From contig JACGCM010000146.1 of assembly GCA_014058105.1 (NCBI GenBank), positions 620,001 to 684,000 of the forward strand: 64,000 bases of DNA. The letters run 5' to 3'. The notes beneath the pieces are model-generated. The model was not told where the DNA came from. It saw only the letters and a program-made list of their open reading frames with translations, and made no database searches. This document shows positions 22,250-35,021 of this stretch, piece by piece. Positions within the stretch are counted from its first letter, which is position 1, and every line of letters starts with the position of its first letter. Made by a program: the position numbers and the translations under genes. Origin of the DNA: Kingdonia uniflora (taxonomy: Eukaryota; Streptophyta; Magnoliopsida; Ranunculales; Circaeasteraceae).

Positions 22250-23750
22250 TATAAAACTTAACTCCAGCAATTCCTCAAACAAATGATATGAATTCCAAAA
22301 TAAATGATATCAATGAACAATTTTGGTGATATAGTAGAATATAATAAATGTTAAAAATGACACACACAAAAATGGTGAATGATAAAGTAGCATAAGACAA
22401 ATGATAAAAAAGTAAAAGAAAAAATAATTATGTACAAATTGTATCGTCTTGCATAACATTTTTTTTAAGAAAAAAGCTTCAAATCATGATGCGGATACAC
22501 AGTTAGAGATGATGGATACAGAGTTAGAGATGATATTTACTGCAACGGTTACTTCAACGGTCGGAGAGAAGGATATCAATGGTCTTTAGTAACGAGAATA
22601 ACCTAGGATAACGACGTTCTTTTTCTCCCCAATGATCTCTGTGTCAGGACTTTAATGAATGCATAACGATAGTTGGAAGACTTGGCACATGAAGGAGACA
22701 AACAGTACATCAAGGATAATCTGTTTTGATTTTTGTAGAAGCTTTGTTGTTGTAGAATAAGAATAAGCTTTGATTTTTTTTAAGGTTGGTAGTGTATTTT
22801 GGGGGGATTTTTTTTCTTATTACTGCTCTTATTACTGTAGTAGATTAGACTACTCAACAACTCCAGTAGGATAGTTTCTCATTTTTTATGTATTATTTAT
22901 TATTTTTTTTTGCCCAAATTTTGTCATTCGTTTGGAAATATTTATAATTGTTTTGTTATAGCTTTGTCATTTGTTGAGTAATCTTTGTGAGTTGGTAGAT
23001 TTATTACTATAGCAGATTAGACTACCCATTAACATTTAATGTTAGCGAATAGGGTAGCAGCTAGGGGTAGTAGGTGAGACCATTATCGATTTATTAATTT
23101 TAGTATCGATTTTAGAAGTGGTTTGCCAAAATAACGATTTTGTAAAGATGGCAAATAGTAGTATTTATTTTCATAATTTCCGATAGGTACAAATTTTCAA
23201 TTTACTGAATAACTCAAGTACTTGCTAGTTAACCGCTTTCACTTTAGCAGTTCCAATCCATGATACATAAATATTTTGTAGGTGCAAAATACATGCTTTA
23301 GAGGGTATTATTATGGTGCATGTATCATCAGGTTACGTTTATTTTTCCACTGTTTCACATAATGTATGTGCATCTTTATGCCTTCGGCCCAAAGCCTCGA
23401 GTTATGTTTTTCTTTGCTGAAGCCCAACTCTAAATCGGCTTAAACATGTGAAGTCCGACTTATCCCTGGGGCATGTCAATAACACAAGTTTGTTCATAGA
23501 CGGATATTATTTGGCAATACATCTCTTATTTCCTAGACTTGGATTTCTTCATCTCTAGCACTCCAACTTATGCCATCACCGGTACTTGTCGTCCGCTACC
23601 ATTTCTAATCGTTCCCCCACCGTCAACGGTCACCATTCCAAACTAACGCCGTTATAACTGTTGTTTCTTTTTAAGCTCCCGCCAAAGCCACTACCGTTAC
23701 ATAACTGATCATTAGTTAGTTAGTAGTTTGCTACATCAGCCGCTTGAATC
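22250..23750. other. MULE flank and promoter-side DNA of the next gene
   Basis: No gene. 22199-22404 still carries the ACAAATGA motif, with a last inverse site at 22967. A 22-bp phrase (gttagagatgat) is repeated at 22500-22535. Agattagactac occurs at about 22844 and 23016 within similar contexts. From 23100 onward the DNA has no repeat character and is taken as upstream sequence of the gene at 23843. Confidence 0.5.
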
Positions 23751-23752
23751 CA

Positions 23753-23765
23753 ACTATATAAAAAG
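23753..23765 (+). promoter_or_regulatory. TATA box of the Ser-rich protein gene
   Basis: ctatataaaaagg, 78-90 bp before the ATG at 23843, leaving a leader of about 50 bases. It is the only good TATA match close upstream. Confidence 0.6.
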
Positions 23766-23842
23766 GCTCAGTCTCACAACAACTCTTCACATTCTAACTT
23801 AGTTTTTTCAAAGATCACAGTTTCAAGAATCAACAGAGAGAG

Positions 23843-25053
23843 ATGCAGAGATTGGTATCTCACGAAGCTATCGATTCAACGGCCGTTAATCGTCTCGCAA
23901 TGCTCCAACTCGAGAGCGACACCATCGCGAATCATCGCCATTCTTCCTCTACTGAAGACAATGTAGTCTTCGCTGATCCATGTTCCGCTTGCGGAACCAA
24001 GAAAAGGCGATTGTTCTCTCCTCCTCCTCTTCAAGAGCCTAATAACTCCAACCCCTTGGATCGAACTTCGATCCCACAACGAACTCAACCTAATCTGATC
24101 TCCAGTGGTACCTTTACACTCTCAGCTTCCGCTACAAAGACAACGACACCGCTTTCGCCGACGTCATCATCATCATCACTGCCGGATTTGCGTCGCAGCA
24201 ATACTTTCCCAGTCTCTCGATCGCCTACTCTAACGCCACCACGGCATCCGGTGGTGGCCAATCTTAATCGATTGCTCTCGTTTTCTGGTTCTTCGGGTTC
24301 TTCTCAGGCGTCACCACAGTCATCATCTCCGTCCGGATTACCGCCTCGTGCGCCAATTTATCGTAGATCAGTCTCCAATGTTTCGACAACATCCACTACT
24401 AATCTCCCGACGTATTCATCGGAGAAATTCTTTACTTGTCAAAGAACCTCAACTGATACAGAGAGCTCTAATGAGGTGAGAAAAAACAAAATTAGGGTTC
24501 TTGATTCTTTGATTTCTGATTTTGGCGATTTAGTGGTTACAAGTACGAAACTAGCCTTGGGTTTTTTTGCTTTTGATATCTTTGTTTGCTGAAATGGCGA
24601 TTTTGGCCTTTATGGTTAATTTCTGATTTTGGGGATTTAGTTAGTTAAAATGACGATTTTGGCCTTGGGGATTCTCTTATGGGTTGTGTGTTGTTTGTTC
24701 GTTGAAATAACGACTTTGATCTTTATGGTGTAACAGAGGAGGAAGAGCATAACAGAGCGTTTGGGGGAGATGAACACGTGGATCAATCAAATTCTTCAAG
24801 AGGAAGAGAGACAGATTTCAAGTTTAACTCAGGTTTGAAATTTTTTTCTTTGTTCTTTTTAATTAATTACTATTATTGGGATTAATCATGATTAATTGTT
24901 TTGCTAATGTGGTTGCAGGAAGGGGTGAGTGATGATGGGACAATGGGATTGACTAATGTGCGAGTAGAGAGTGATGGAAACGATTTGTTCAGAGTTCATT
25001 ACAAGTGTGGGTGTGGGAGAGGATATCATGTCGCAGTTCAACACAACAATTGA
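23843..25053 (+). CDS. Ser/Pro-rich plant protein of unknown function, three exons
   Basis: I do not recognise this gene. Exons are 23843-24475, 24737-24832 and 24919-25053, all with GT-AG introns and phase-0 junctions, giving 287 codons plus stop. The N-terminus (MQRLVSHEAIDSTAVNRLA) and a CSACGTKKRR segment near residue 50 are followed by about 130 residues rich in Ser, Pro and Thr, including SPTSSSSSLPD and SFSGSSGSSQAS. Exon 2 is helical and charged (SITERLGEMNTW, ILQEEERQ). Exon 3 ends with VHYKCGCGRGYHVAV and a stop. The two Cys pairs could bind a metal, but that is a guess. No signal peptide or membrane segment is seen, so it is probably cytosolic or nuclear. An aataaa lies at 25267. 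The start is supported by the TATA box and in-frame coding composition. Confidence 0.8.
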
Positions 25054-25919
25054 GAGAAGGAAAGAGAGCATAAGAATCATCTTTGGCATATTTGATGATT
25101 TAAGATAGGTTGTTGTTAAACCTTCTGTTTACTAGTAGTGTTACTCTTTGAGCATTTTCATGCCCAACATTTCAGGCATGGTACACAATGGTATTATTGT
25201 GGGGTATTTTGCGATTTCTATTAAATCATGTGTGAGAGGATTATAAACTAGTTAATCCATGGTTGTAATAAAGGATGATTTTTGACAGTTTTGGGCTTAA
25301 TACATAAGAATCATGGTTGTATGATAATGATACCGTTTGTTGGCATGATTTCAGAAACCTTGAGTAGTAAGTAGCCTTTCCAACTATTTTGCGTTTGTAA
25401 AACAATAGTTTTTGTACTTTTACAATGCTTTCTGTTTTTAACTATAACTTTTGCGGCATTGATGTAGAACTAAAATCCAGTGTCTATTTTAGTTCTCATT
25501 GGTACCCTGTGTTAGCATGTTCTTAAGCTCGCTACCTTCTCAGTCTGATAGCGGTCATGGAAGGTGGTGTACACCTAAAACTTAAACGACCCCCTTTTCT
25601 CTGTGAGGGTACCGAGTGTGATAAGACACGATACTGAGTAGCAGAAGTTTATTTTAAACTTGTGGGCATTTGCATGTTTCACTCAAATCTGTATAAGTTG
25701 TCCAAATTCTGGTTAAACTACAGAAAAGTAGAGGGGTGGTTTAACCTTTACTGCTGTAGGAGATACTCTTCTACGCTAAGTTGTTGACTGGAGATGCAAA
25801 ACAACATTGTTGAAAATAACGTCCGCTAGAGAAACAGTTAGTTCTTCTTCACTTCGAGTTGGATCAAAATTTCAAGAAATCCCCAAATGTTTTAACCCTA
25901 AAATCCTTGGATAGAAGAA
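25054..25919. other. Intergenic region between the two host genes
   Basis: Contains the presumed 3' UTR of the upstream gene with aataaa at 25267-25272, then upstream sequence of the phospholipase gene. No TATA box is obvious and no repeat is seen. Confidence 0.5.
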
Positions 25920-28900
25920 ATGTCATGGGGTTTGGGATGGAAACGCCCGTCTGAAATCTTTCATCTCACATTGAATTATGGCGAAGAAGATGATCCAATC
26001 ATCGAAGATCATCAAACAGATTCATCAGGAGATCTAGGGTTTCGAATTGAACTAGAGTGGACTGCTGGTGATGATGAAGATCAAGTCGCTCTTCGTCTTC
26101 AATCTCAGTTAATGGTTGCTCTTCCTCCTCCTCAGGACTCTGTTGTTCTCAAACTCAATCAAATTCCCGAGAAGAAGATTGGAGTTGATATGAGTGTTGT
26201 GAAGCGGAGGGAGCCTTTACGAGTTGTGTCGATGTCCAAGACGGTTGGGTCGGGGCAGCAGAGCGATGGTGTTGGAGTGTTGACGCGGTTGGTTAGGTCC
26301 AGTTTGGTGCCATCTTCGGAGATCAGTGAAGGGTTGCTGGGATTTGTGGAGCATTGGAAGAGTGTTACTGTGCTTAATTTGTGTGGTTGCAGTTTATCGG
26401 TGAGTTTTTGGATTCGAATTTTGTCATCTTTCTAATATTAGATGGTATATATCGTTGTTTGATGTTGAATTTCGTTGCTTTGCTGAAATGTACCCTAAAA
26501 ATTGTTATAATTAGATGGTATGAACTATTAACTTAAATGAAGTACATGTGAATAAACAATAAATTAATATGCAAAGGTTCTAGTAAGGCAAGATGTCTCG
26601 AGTCAGAGTGAAGCCTGGCACGATAGACTTGAATGTGTTGTAAATTGTAATGCATGTATTAGCTAGTATCAACTAACACGTGAACATGGGGTCTGGCCAT
26701 CACTTTAGAGAGGTGGGAGAAAAGAGGAAAGGAAGAGTGAGAAAGAGAGGAAGATTAGAGAGGATTCTGGCTTCTAAGAAAAAGACGAGATTTTGCTCGG
26801 GTGCTTTTGGAGAAACCATAGGGTATCAGGAGTTCCAGAAGTTTGCGCCTTGACCAGCTCCCAGAAAACTGCACATCGTCTTGCTTAAATTCAAGAACTC
26901 GAGACATTTCTCCCACTGGTGTGGTTTTTGACGAACATTGAACGGCCTGTTATGTTGATCAAAGTTTACCTGCATCTATTATCTTCTTTATTTTATGACC
27001 ATATCAGCTTGTATGAATATAGCTTTAATAATGTATGAGTTAATGTCTGAGTTAAACGTTTTCAAGATGAATATTTTGTCTACAGTTTGGGTTACTTGGT
27101 AGTCAATTGAGGATTTTTATTATTAGAAGTTAATAATCCGATCTATCGTTTCGAGCTACAATTGTGGGAATATTTTCAGGTACTGCCAGTGGAGTTAACT
27201 CAACTGCCACTACTTGAGAAGCTATATCTCGATAACAATAAGCTTTCACATCTGCCGCCAGAGCTTGGTGAACTGAAGAATTTAAAAGTACTCAGAGTTG
27301 ATTACAACATGCTAGTCACTGTACCTGGTAAAGCTGAACTTCATTTATTATGTGAAAATGTAAATAGTATTTTCTTTGTTCTTTATATCATTTTTTAATA
27401 TTATCATCGCATTTATCTGTGGAATCTTGTTTGACTCTCTTAAGCAGTCGAGCTCAGACAGTGTGTTGGACTGGTAGAGTTGTCACTGGAACATAACAAA
27501 TTGGTCCGGCCCCTTCTTGATTTCAGGTCAATCTTCCAGCAATCAATTAATGGTCTTTCTTATTTGTTTATTTTGCTTAGACCCGTTTGTTCATGCTTGT
27601 AATTTCTAGTATTTACTATCAATCTCTGATGTTCCTTTCAGTTTAATGGCAGGGCTATGTCTGAGCTTCGTGTTCTTAGGCTATTTGGCAACCCTCTCGA
27701 ATTTCTACCGGAAATTTTGCCTTTACACAAACTTCGCCACTTGTCTCTTGCAAATATCAGGATTGAGGCAGATGAGAATCTAAAATCTGTGAATGTGCAA
27801 ATAGAGGTAATGGCTACGCAATAAAAACAGTTTAACGTCTTTTGAGGAGCAAATGCACAATTATTCTATGGTCTTGCGTTCTCACTGCGCATGAATTTCT
27901 TGAACATGGGTTAATACTTTTATGCACGTATAGTGTATACTTTGATGAATCTATACAACCGTCACCCACTACACAATAGTGTTTTCAAGTGTCTAGAAAT
28001 GCAAATATTCTCTTTATGCAGCTGTGTTAGTTAGAGTTATATTGAGAGTATATCTTTGAGTAAACCCCTTTTTTTATGATGGCAGATGGAGAATGCTTCT
28101 TATTTCATCGCATCGAGACACAAGCTGAGCGCCTTCTTCTCTCTTATTTTCCGATTTTCTTCTTGTCATCACCCTTTATTGGCCTCTGCACTGGCAAAAA
28201 TAATGCAAGACCATGGGAACCGTATGGTTGTTGGCAAAGATGAAAACGCGGTGAGGCAGCTTATAAGTATGATAAGCAGTGATAATCGCCATGTGGTATG
28301 TACATAACCTTGTTTTCTGATTTAGATCAAGTATTTTTTTAGCACGACCAATATTTGTCATAGACCAAAACTCGGATGGAAAGTTTAGACAAACAGGAAA
28401 TCCATCCTTCCTTGAGCTGACCACTTAATTTGTAGGAGGATGAGTGAAGGCTTCTCCACTTGTCAGAAATGTTCTTTCCTTTTGCTTTCCATGACCGTTG
28501 ACTTATATCTTGATCTTCAACCTTGACATTTGATTGCTGATCAAACCATTTCTCCTTGTGGCAGGTCGAACAAGCATGCTCTGCTCTTTCATCTCTTGCA
28601 GCCGACATATCTGTTGCAATGCAACTGATAAAATCTGACATCATGCAACCCATTGAATCAGTTTTGAAATCAATGGTCCCCGAAGAACTTATATCGGTGT
28701 TGCAAGTTGTTGTCAATCTCGCCTTTGCCTCTGACAGTGTAGCTCAAAAGATGATGACCAAAGACGTATTGAGATCACTGAAAGTATTATGTGCTCATAA
28801 AATCCCAGAGGCAAGTTTTCTACAGTGTTATTGTTATTATAGATTTCTAGTTTTTGCCTGACCTTGGAAGTAATCGTTCTTCACCAGGTGCAAAGACTAG

Positions 28901-31900
28901 CTCTATTTTCTGTTGGTAATTTAGCTTTCTGCCTGGAGAATCGCCGGAGTTTAGTTACATCTGAAAGTTTGCATGAGCTTCTACTACGTTTGACAGCTGC
29001 ATTAGAGCCACGAGTTAATAAAGCTGCCGCTCGTGCTTTGGCTATTCTTGGTTTGTTTCTTGGACCTCTTGTTCTGTGATTTCAATTTTGTATAAATTAG
29101 GGATAAAATGTTCAAGGTTTGATCCAAAAACATGGAGGAACCAAAACTCAAAGTGGATCTGGAATGAAATATGTTTTGGTTCTGTGTATAGTTAATGTGA
29201 CCAACTTGTGTTCGGTGTATCCTCAGTATTATTACATGTTCCCCTCTATACCCACGTTATTTACATTTTTGGTCTAACTAATGGCATATTATATGATGTT
29301 GATAATCATTTGAATTTTGGTGGTATACTAATATAAAAATACTTCACAGTGAAACTTTTCGAAAACTTTTATGAATGTGAAGACTTGATGGAGCCAACAT
29401 GGTTGGTATCCATTTAAGTCAGTTATAGTTCTATTCAATAGGATCCAGGGTGGATCCTGATATGAGCCGGGTATTGAAATTATAGTAGGAATTTGTGTAT
29501 ACCTTGCTACCCAACCTGTTCTATGCCATACTTAAAATCCTTTTGTATGTGTCCATCCAGGGGAGAATGAGAATCTGCGACGAGCAATAAGAGGGAAACA
29601 AGTTGCAAAGCAAGGACTGCGCGTGCTCTCAATGGACGGGGGTGGAATGAAAGGTCTAGCAACTGTTCAAATGCTTAAACAAATTGAAGAAGGAACAGGG
29701 AAACGTATACATGAGATGTTTGACATTATATGTGGGACATCAACTGGTGGAATGCTTGCTGTTGCTCTTGGGATCAAACAAATGACCTTGGAGGAGTGCG
29801 AAGAAATATACAAGAAACTTGGTATATATCATTACACCATATCTCCCCCTAAATTTAATTCTGCTGTCACAAAATCGGCTCTTAAATATTTGTAAAAAGA
29901 ACATAGAAAACCCCTGAGCAGTTTGTGGATTGTAATTTCTCGAATTGCACATTCGATGGAAAAAACTTGTTGATGCAGTTTTCCAGTAAACAAAAAAACA
30001 TTTAAAATGTCATTTATAAGTAAAAAAAAATGATGCTAAATGATGTTTTCCATATGAAAATGGCATTTCAATGTTTTGTTACGAAATTCATCCACTAAAC
30101 TTGAGGAAGCCTCGAAAAAACAGTAGTTTTAATACCTTTTATTTGGTTCTTTTTTTCTTTTACAATTATTGTCAAAGTAGGTTTTGTTTTAATTTTTTTT
30201 TTTACGAGTTTTTTCTCTTAAAAGGATTATAGCGTGTACTTCATCTGGTTTGTTCTTACTTATGCCTGTAACATCACAATTTTGTTTCCTTAGGGAAACT
30301 TGTGTTTGCTGAACCTGTCCCCAAAGACAATGAAGCTGCAACTTGGAGGGAGAAGTTGGATCAACTTTTCAAAAGTTCTTCTCAAAGCTTCAGAGTTGTT
30401 GTCCATGGATCTAAAGTATGAATTACACATATTTCTCTTTGATTTTTCTCTACACAAGTAAAAAATTTGTAGCATCTGCATACACCTGTAAAACTCGTGA
30501 TAAAAACACTATAGATGTTAATGCGAAAAGTTAAATTGAGTCCGAAATCTTACGAAAGAGCTTGACTTCAAGGTTGGATGCTATCAACACTGCAAAATTA
30601 TAGTTTTCATTTCAAAAGCAAAATTTGGATAGTGTACTCGTTTCTTTTCCTGCCTTACCAGTTGGGAGAGCACAATGGCAGAACATTGATTTTATTAAAG
30701 AAAAAAGATAACTTTCAAGGTCATAGCTCTTTCAAGAGGAGAGAGCACTGGAGATGCTCTACAAACTAAGGTTTCGAGACTCCTGAGTTAGTGGCTTTTC
30801 GCAAAAAAGGATTTTGTGTGCATAATGCCTGTGTTGCACCTACTTTCTTTGTTTTGCAGTGAATTACTTTGCTACCAAGTCGGGTCTGTTTTTTACTTTG
30901 AGCCAAGATTTATGTTCTGTCCTAGACATAAATATATTATCAGTTTCGTTGAATGATTAATTGGCTTTCGTAATCGTAAATCCAGAAATGCTGTGTGATT
31001 TTCTCATGGCAAGTAAGCCTGAAGTCAAGACATCTGACCAATCGTTCTCTTGCAGCACAGTGCAGACCAGTTTGAGAGGTTGTTGAAAGAGATGTGTGCT
31101 GATGAGGATGGTGACCTTTTAATAGAGTCGGCTGCAAAAAACATTCCAAAAGTTTTTGTCGTATCAACTCTAGTTAGTGTGACACCAGCTCAGCCTTTCC
31201 TGTTTCGTAATTATCAGGTTAGTCTGCTATATGTTCCAAGCTGAGAGACGTGAAATTAATTATTTTACAGAGAAAATCTCCCCAAAAAAGAACATTAAGC
31301 TCATTTTGTTATTAAAGTCCCCAACTTATTATACTTCAATTAGTTTGTAATGATCATTTTTCAGGCAAAAAATGATTGTTCATGGGAAAAGGGGGTGTAA
31401 ATAAGTGGTGGTATCTCTTATTTGAAATATTTAATGAATTCCTACCTTTGTTTTATTGCAAAAACTTTAAAATTAATATTAAATTACTTTTTGTGTTTTT
31501 TTGTGTGAAATTTTTCCTTATTCTTTACCTCATAAGTTTAGCAATATGTATTAGCTTTAATATGATGTTGCAAGTATTCCAAGAAATTGGGGATGAAAAA
31601 TTGCTAATGGGTTACTATGTGCTAATAACTGCTTTAATATTTATAATTGTAGTATCCGGCTGGAATCACAGAGATAGCATTAGGCACAGCAGAGAGTCCA
31701 TCTATAAGAGGTCTTGGAACAGATGCTACCGGTGCCCAAACTGGCATTAAGCGAAGTGCTTTTATTGGAAGCTGCAAGCATCATATATGGCAAGCTATAA
31801 GAGCATCATCTGCTGCTCCATATTATCTTGATGATTTCTCTGATGGTATGTTCTAAATTCTTACTTGAAGTAATAATTTTTGTAGTTTTGGGCTAAGCCT

Positions 31901-34655
31901 TAATTTTTTAATTGTTATGTGTGTGTGGGTTCCTCTTTTGATAATAGAGTTTAATTTACTGTTGTACGATTCTCTTACAGATGTAAACCGCTGGCAAGAT
32001 GGAGCGATTGTTGCTAATAATCCCACTGTTTTTGCAATCAGAGAAGCACAACTTCTATGGCCTGATACAAGAATCGATTGTTTAGTATCAATTGGTTGTG
32101 GTTCTGTTCCAGCCAAGGTAATTGAGTATGAAAGATTCTATTAATTTATAGTCTGAAAATATATTGATTACTTCTAAAAATCTCATCTTGAACCTTTACG
32201 TTTTTTTTTGTTGGACGAATTAAGAATATTACATTTATGCTATGAGCTGAAAAAAAAAAATAATGTTTAGGACCTGTTAATGATTAAAACAGACTCGAAA
32301 AGGTGGATGGCGCTATCTAGATACTGGACAAGTACTAATTGAGAGTGCATGTTCTGTGGATCGGGTGGAGGAAGCGCTGAATACATTGCTACCTATGCTT
32401 CCTGAAATACATTATTTTCGATTTAACCCAGGTAAAGTGTTATCCATTGATCTTTATCAGCCTATTAATTTTGAGTATTAGAATTTTTTATGTCTTCGCT
32501 CGCCTAAATTTGTTATATCTTTACCAGTTGATGAGCGATGTGACATGGAGCTAGATGAGACTGATCCTGCACTTTGGCTAAAGTTCGAAGCTGCAACTCA
32601 GGAATACATTCAAAAAAACTGTGAATCTTTCAAGAATGTCTGTGAAAGACTACTTTTACCGTACGATAAGGAAGGGACATGGCCAGAGAAGTTCCAATCT
32701 CAGCATATTTCTAAAACTAAACTTTCAAGCATTGGTATGTATATTGGTTGCAGATTTTCACTTTGCATTGCTAAGCATAAATGTTACCAAGATTTTCCGG
32801 GTCCTCCCCCCCCCCACACACACGTTCCAAGAATGAGGGGTGGGAGAGTCAGGGTCAAAATGAAATTGTCTCCCTTTATTCTTTTGACTATGTGAACAGC
32901 GTAATGTTTAAGCGTGGAATCTTTTTATTTGATGTAGTGCTCAACGAGAATAGTCCTCCATTAGGTTGGAGGCGAATGGTACTTCTTGTGGAAGCTTCTC
33001 ATAGTCCTGACTCAGGAAGAAATATACACCATGCGAAATCTCTTGAGACATTTTGTGCTCACAATGGCATAAAGCTCTCTCTTGCAAACAGGATATCTGG
33101 ATTTTCAAAAGCAGTACCAGCTAATCATACACCTTTTACGTCACCCATGTTTACTGGAAGCTTTCCATCGAGCCCGCTGGTATGCAGTCCTGAAATTGGT
33201 TCGCAGAGGATAAACAGAATTGATTTAGTTCCGCCTTTAAGCTTGGAAGGCCCTGTCAAGGCACCTGCTTTAGCACCAGAGTCTCCTTCCGGGCCCAGAC
33301 AATTTTCTACTCCTGTCCAGTCACTGCATGAAAAATTACAGAATTCTCCTCAAGTTGGCATTGTGCATTTAGCTCTTCAAAATGATTCAAATGGTTCAAT
33401 ACTAAGGTTGGCCAAATTTTCTGTGTACCTTTTCATTGGAAATATCATCCTAGTTCATGTAAAGAGAGATCTTCAAAACACCTAAATATATATCCTTTTC
33501 TTTTTATCAAAATGAAGTCTTCATTTTGTTTTATTAATGACCTCACTTCCAATTTCAGTTGGCAAAATGACGTCTTTGTGGTAGCTGAGCCTGGGGAGCT
33601 TGCAGATAAATTTCTTCAAAGCGTTAAACTTAGTTTGTTGACAATGATGAAGGGCTATAGAAGAAAAGAAACATCAATGCTAGCTAAAGTTTCGACGGTT
33701 GCTGATTTGGTTGCATACAGGCCATGCTTTCAAATTGGAGGCATTGTCCATCGATACATAGGGCGTCAGACACAGGTGTTATATTTATTGATATCTATCT
33801 TCTTGATCTTCTTGTTTGTTGAGCAGTGGAGCATGATTTAATGTTTTCATTTTGGCTTGCGAAGGTAATGGAAGACGATCAGGAAATTGGGGCGTACATG
33901 TTTCGTAGAACAGTCCCTTCGATCCACTTAACACCTGAAGATGTCCGCTGGATGGTACACTTATACTCCATCCTTTTTACTTCATTTTAATTCTCAAAAC
34001 CCTGAAACCTACCACTATTATATTTATATATCCTTTTGTGATATTGCAACTCCGACCAGCTAAATAAATCTAATGCAAAGCAGGTGTTTTCCATGTTAAA
34101 GTTGGCTTTCCAAAACTTATTTGGATAACTACATTATGTGCGTCTAGATTCTCTTGCATTCGTCTTACTATGTTTTTTCCCTTTTGATTTATGAATTTCT
34201 AGGTAGGAGCATGGAGGGACAGGATCATAATATGTACAGGAGCACATGGTCTTACCTCAAGTCTTGTGAAGGCTTTCCTAGACTCCGGTGCTAAAGCTGT
34301 TATTTCACCGTCAATTGAACCATTTGAGATGCAATTAACGTTATATAACGGGTCGAGTGGTTTTAACAGTCCTGAGAATGGAAAGTTTGAGATTGGAGAT
34401 GAGGAGGCAGAAGATGAATTGGTGGAAGTAGAACCCTCAAGTCCACTGAGTGATTGGGAAGACAGCGATCACGAGAGTGGTAAGGAGCATTCAATGACTT
34501 GGATCGATAACGAGGAAGAAGAATTATCTCGATTTGTTTGTTTATTATACGAATTTTTGTTCAAAGAAGGTGCTAGAGTGGACGTGGCTCTACAACATAC
34601 CCTAGCCTCCCATAAGAAGTTGAGATATTCATGTCATCTTCCCAATAGACCATAG
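25920..34655 (+). CDS. pPLAI: Patatin-related phospholipase A, pPLA-I type (LRR-ARM-patatin)
   Basis: A lipid acyl hydrolase that in Arabidopsis acts on galactolipids and phospholipids and feeds basal jasmonate. Exons: 25920-26399, 27180-27327, 27448-27526, 27653-27806, 28086-28295, 28565-28810, 28888-29050, 29561-29821, 30294-30415, 31056-31217, 31653-31845, 31981-32117, 32293-32431, 32528-32734, 32938-33406, 33559-33775, 33865-33954, 34203-34655. They sum to 3930 bases, i.e. 1309 codons plus stop, in line with the family's roughly 1310. Protein starts MSWGLGWKRPSEIFHL. Leucine-rich repeats lie at about 150-265 (LPLLEKLYLDNNKLSHLP), armadillo-like helices at about 300-490, and the patatin domain at about 513-760. 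The oxyanion loop is DGGGMKG (519-525), the nucleophile Ser554 is in GTSTG, and the Asp746 is in DGA. The C-terminus is acidic. No transmembrane segment is seen. Every splice site is GT-AG except one GC-AG intron (after exon 6). It is apparently intact. Confidence 0.95.
28811..28887 (+). other. pPLAI: GC-AG intron of the phospholipase gene
   Basis: Exon 6 ends ..cccagag and the intron starts gcaagt, the usual strong form of a GC donor; the acceptor is caccag. The short 77-bp intron fits plants, and using it keeps frame and homology (HKIPE joined to VQRLALFS). A GT donor nearby would break the armadillo helix. Confidence 0.85.
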
Positions 34656-34887
34656 TTTAGTTTCTAAATTATAGTGATTATTTTACAGCAAACAAAAGAA
34701 AAGGAAACAGAAAAAAGAATAAGAATATTGATATCTTTGTACTTATTAACTTGAGGAAATAAGAACGATATAATTTTTGACGATAAGTGCATTGCAATAT
34801 GTTGGCCCTTTAATGAACTTGTGGGAATATATTAGTCCTTGGATACCAGATTTGATCTAGATTTTTTATTTATGCCCAATATTTTTT
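34656..34887. other. 3' flank of the phospholipase gene up to the MULE
   Basis: Presumed 3' UTR and downstream DNA. The MULE target duplication atatttttt is at 34879-34887. Confidence 0.5.
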
Positions 34888-35021
34888 GGGAGCGTCTCCT
34901 TGTACACTCCTACTTAAACACACTTCTGCACACTCCATGACATAGATGATGATGTGCAGTGGGAGAAATAAAAAAGTTAAAATAACTAAATCAAAAACCA
35001 CTCTTTCCTCTCCAAAATCAC
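34888..35021 (+). repeat. Left terminal inverted repeat of the FAR1-type MULE
   Basis: Pairs with the reverse complement of 46777-46940. Shared blocks include acttaaacacacttctgcac, gagaaataaaaaa and the tail ctctccaaaa. The right copy has about 35 extra bases after the common acacacttctgcacactc-type block. Confidence 0.85.

Larger units (their letters stand above)
17012..23000 (-). mobile_element. VANDAL-like Mutator element with motif-rich noncoding DNA
   Basis: A transposase of the MULE family (19053-22192, minus strand) is surrounded by DNA in which ACAAATGA recurs at 17644, 18701, 18808, 18830, 18873, 18895, 18938, 18960, 19024, 20673, 21320, 21383, 22199, 22279 and 22397, with an inverse copy at 22967. 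The sites fall in flanks and introns, not in the transposase exons I could read. Two tandem coiled-coil ORFs lie 3' of the transposase. No long terminal inverted repeats were found, as in VANDAL elements. Arabidopsis VANDALs also carry accessory genes and short repeated targets of their anti-silencing protein. The comparison is by architecture only; the ends are approximate. Confidence 0.5.

Noticed and set aside
31376..31750. Plus-strand ORF overlapping exon 11 of the phospholipase gene
   Set aside because: Mostly intron; the exon frame used by the family is different.
32805..32825. C-run and CA repeat as a frame break in the phospholipase
   Set aside because: Located in intron 14, outside coding sequence.
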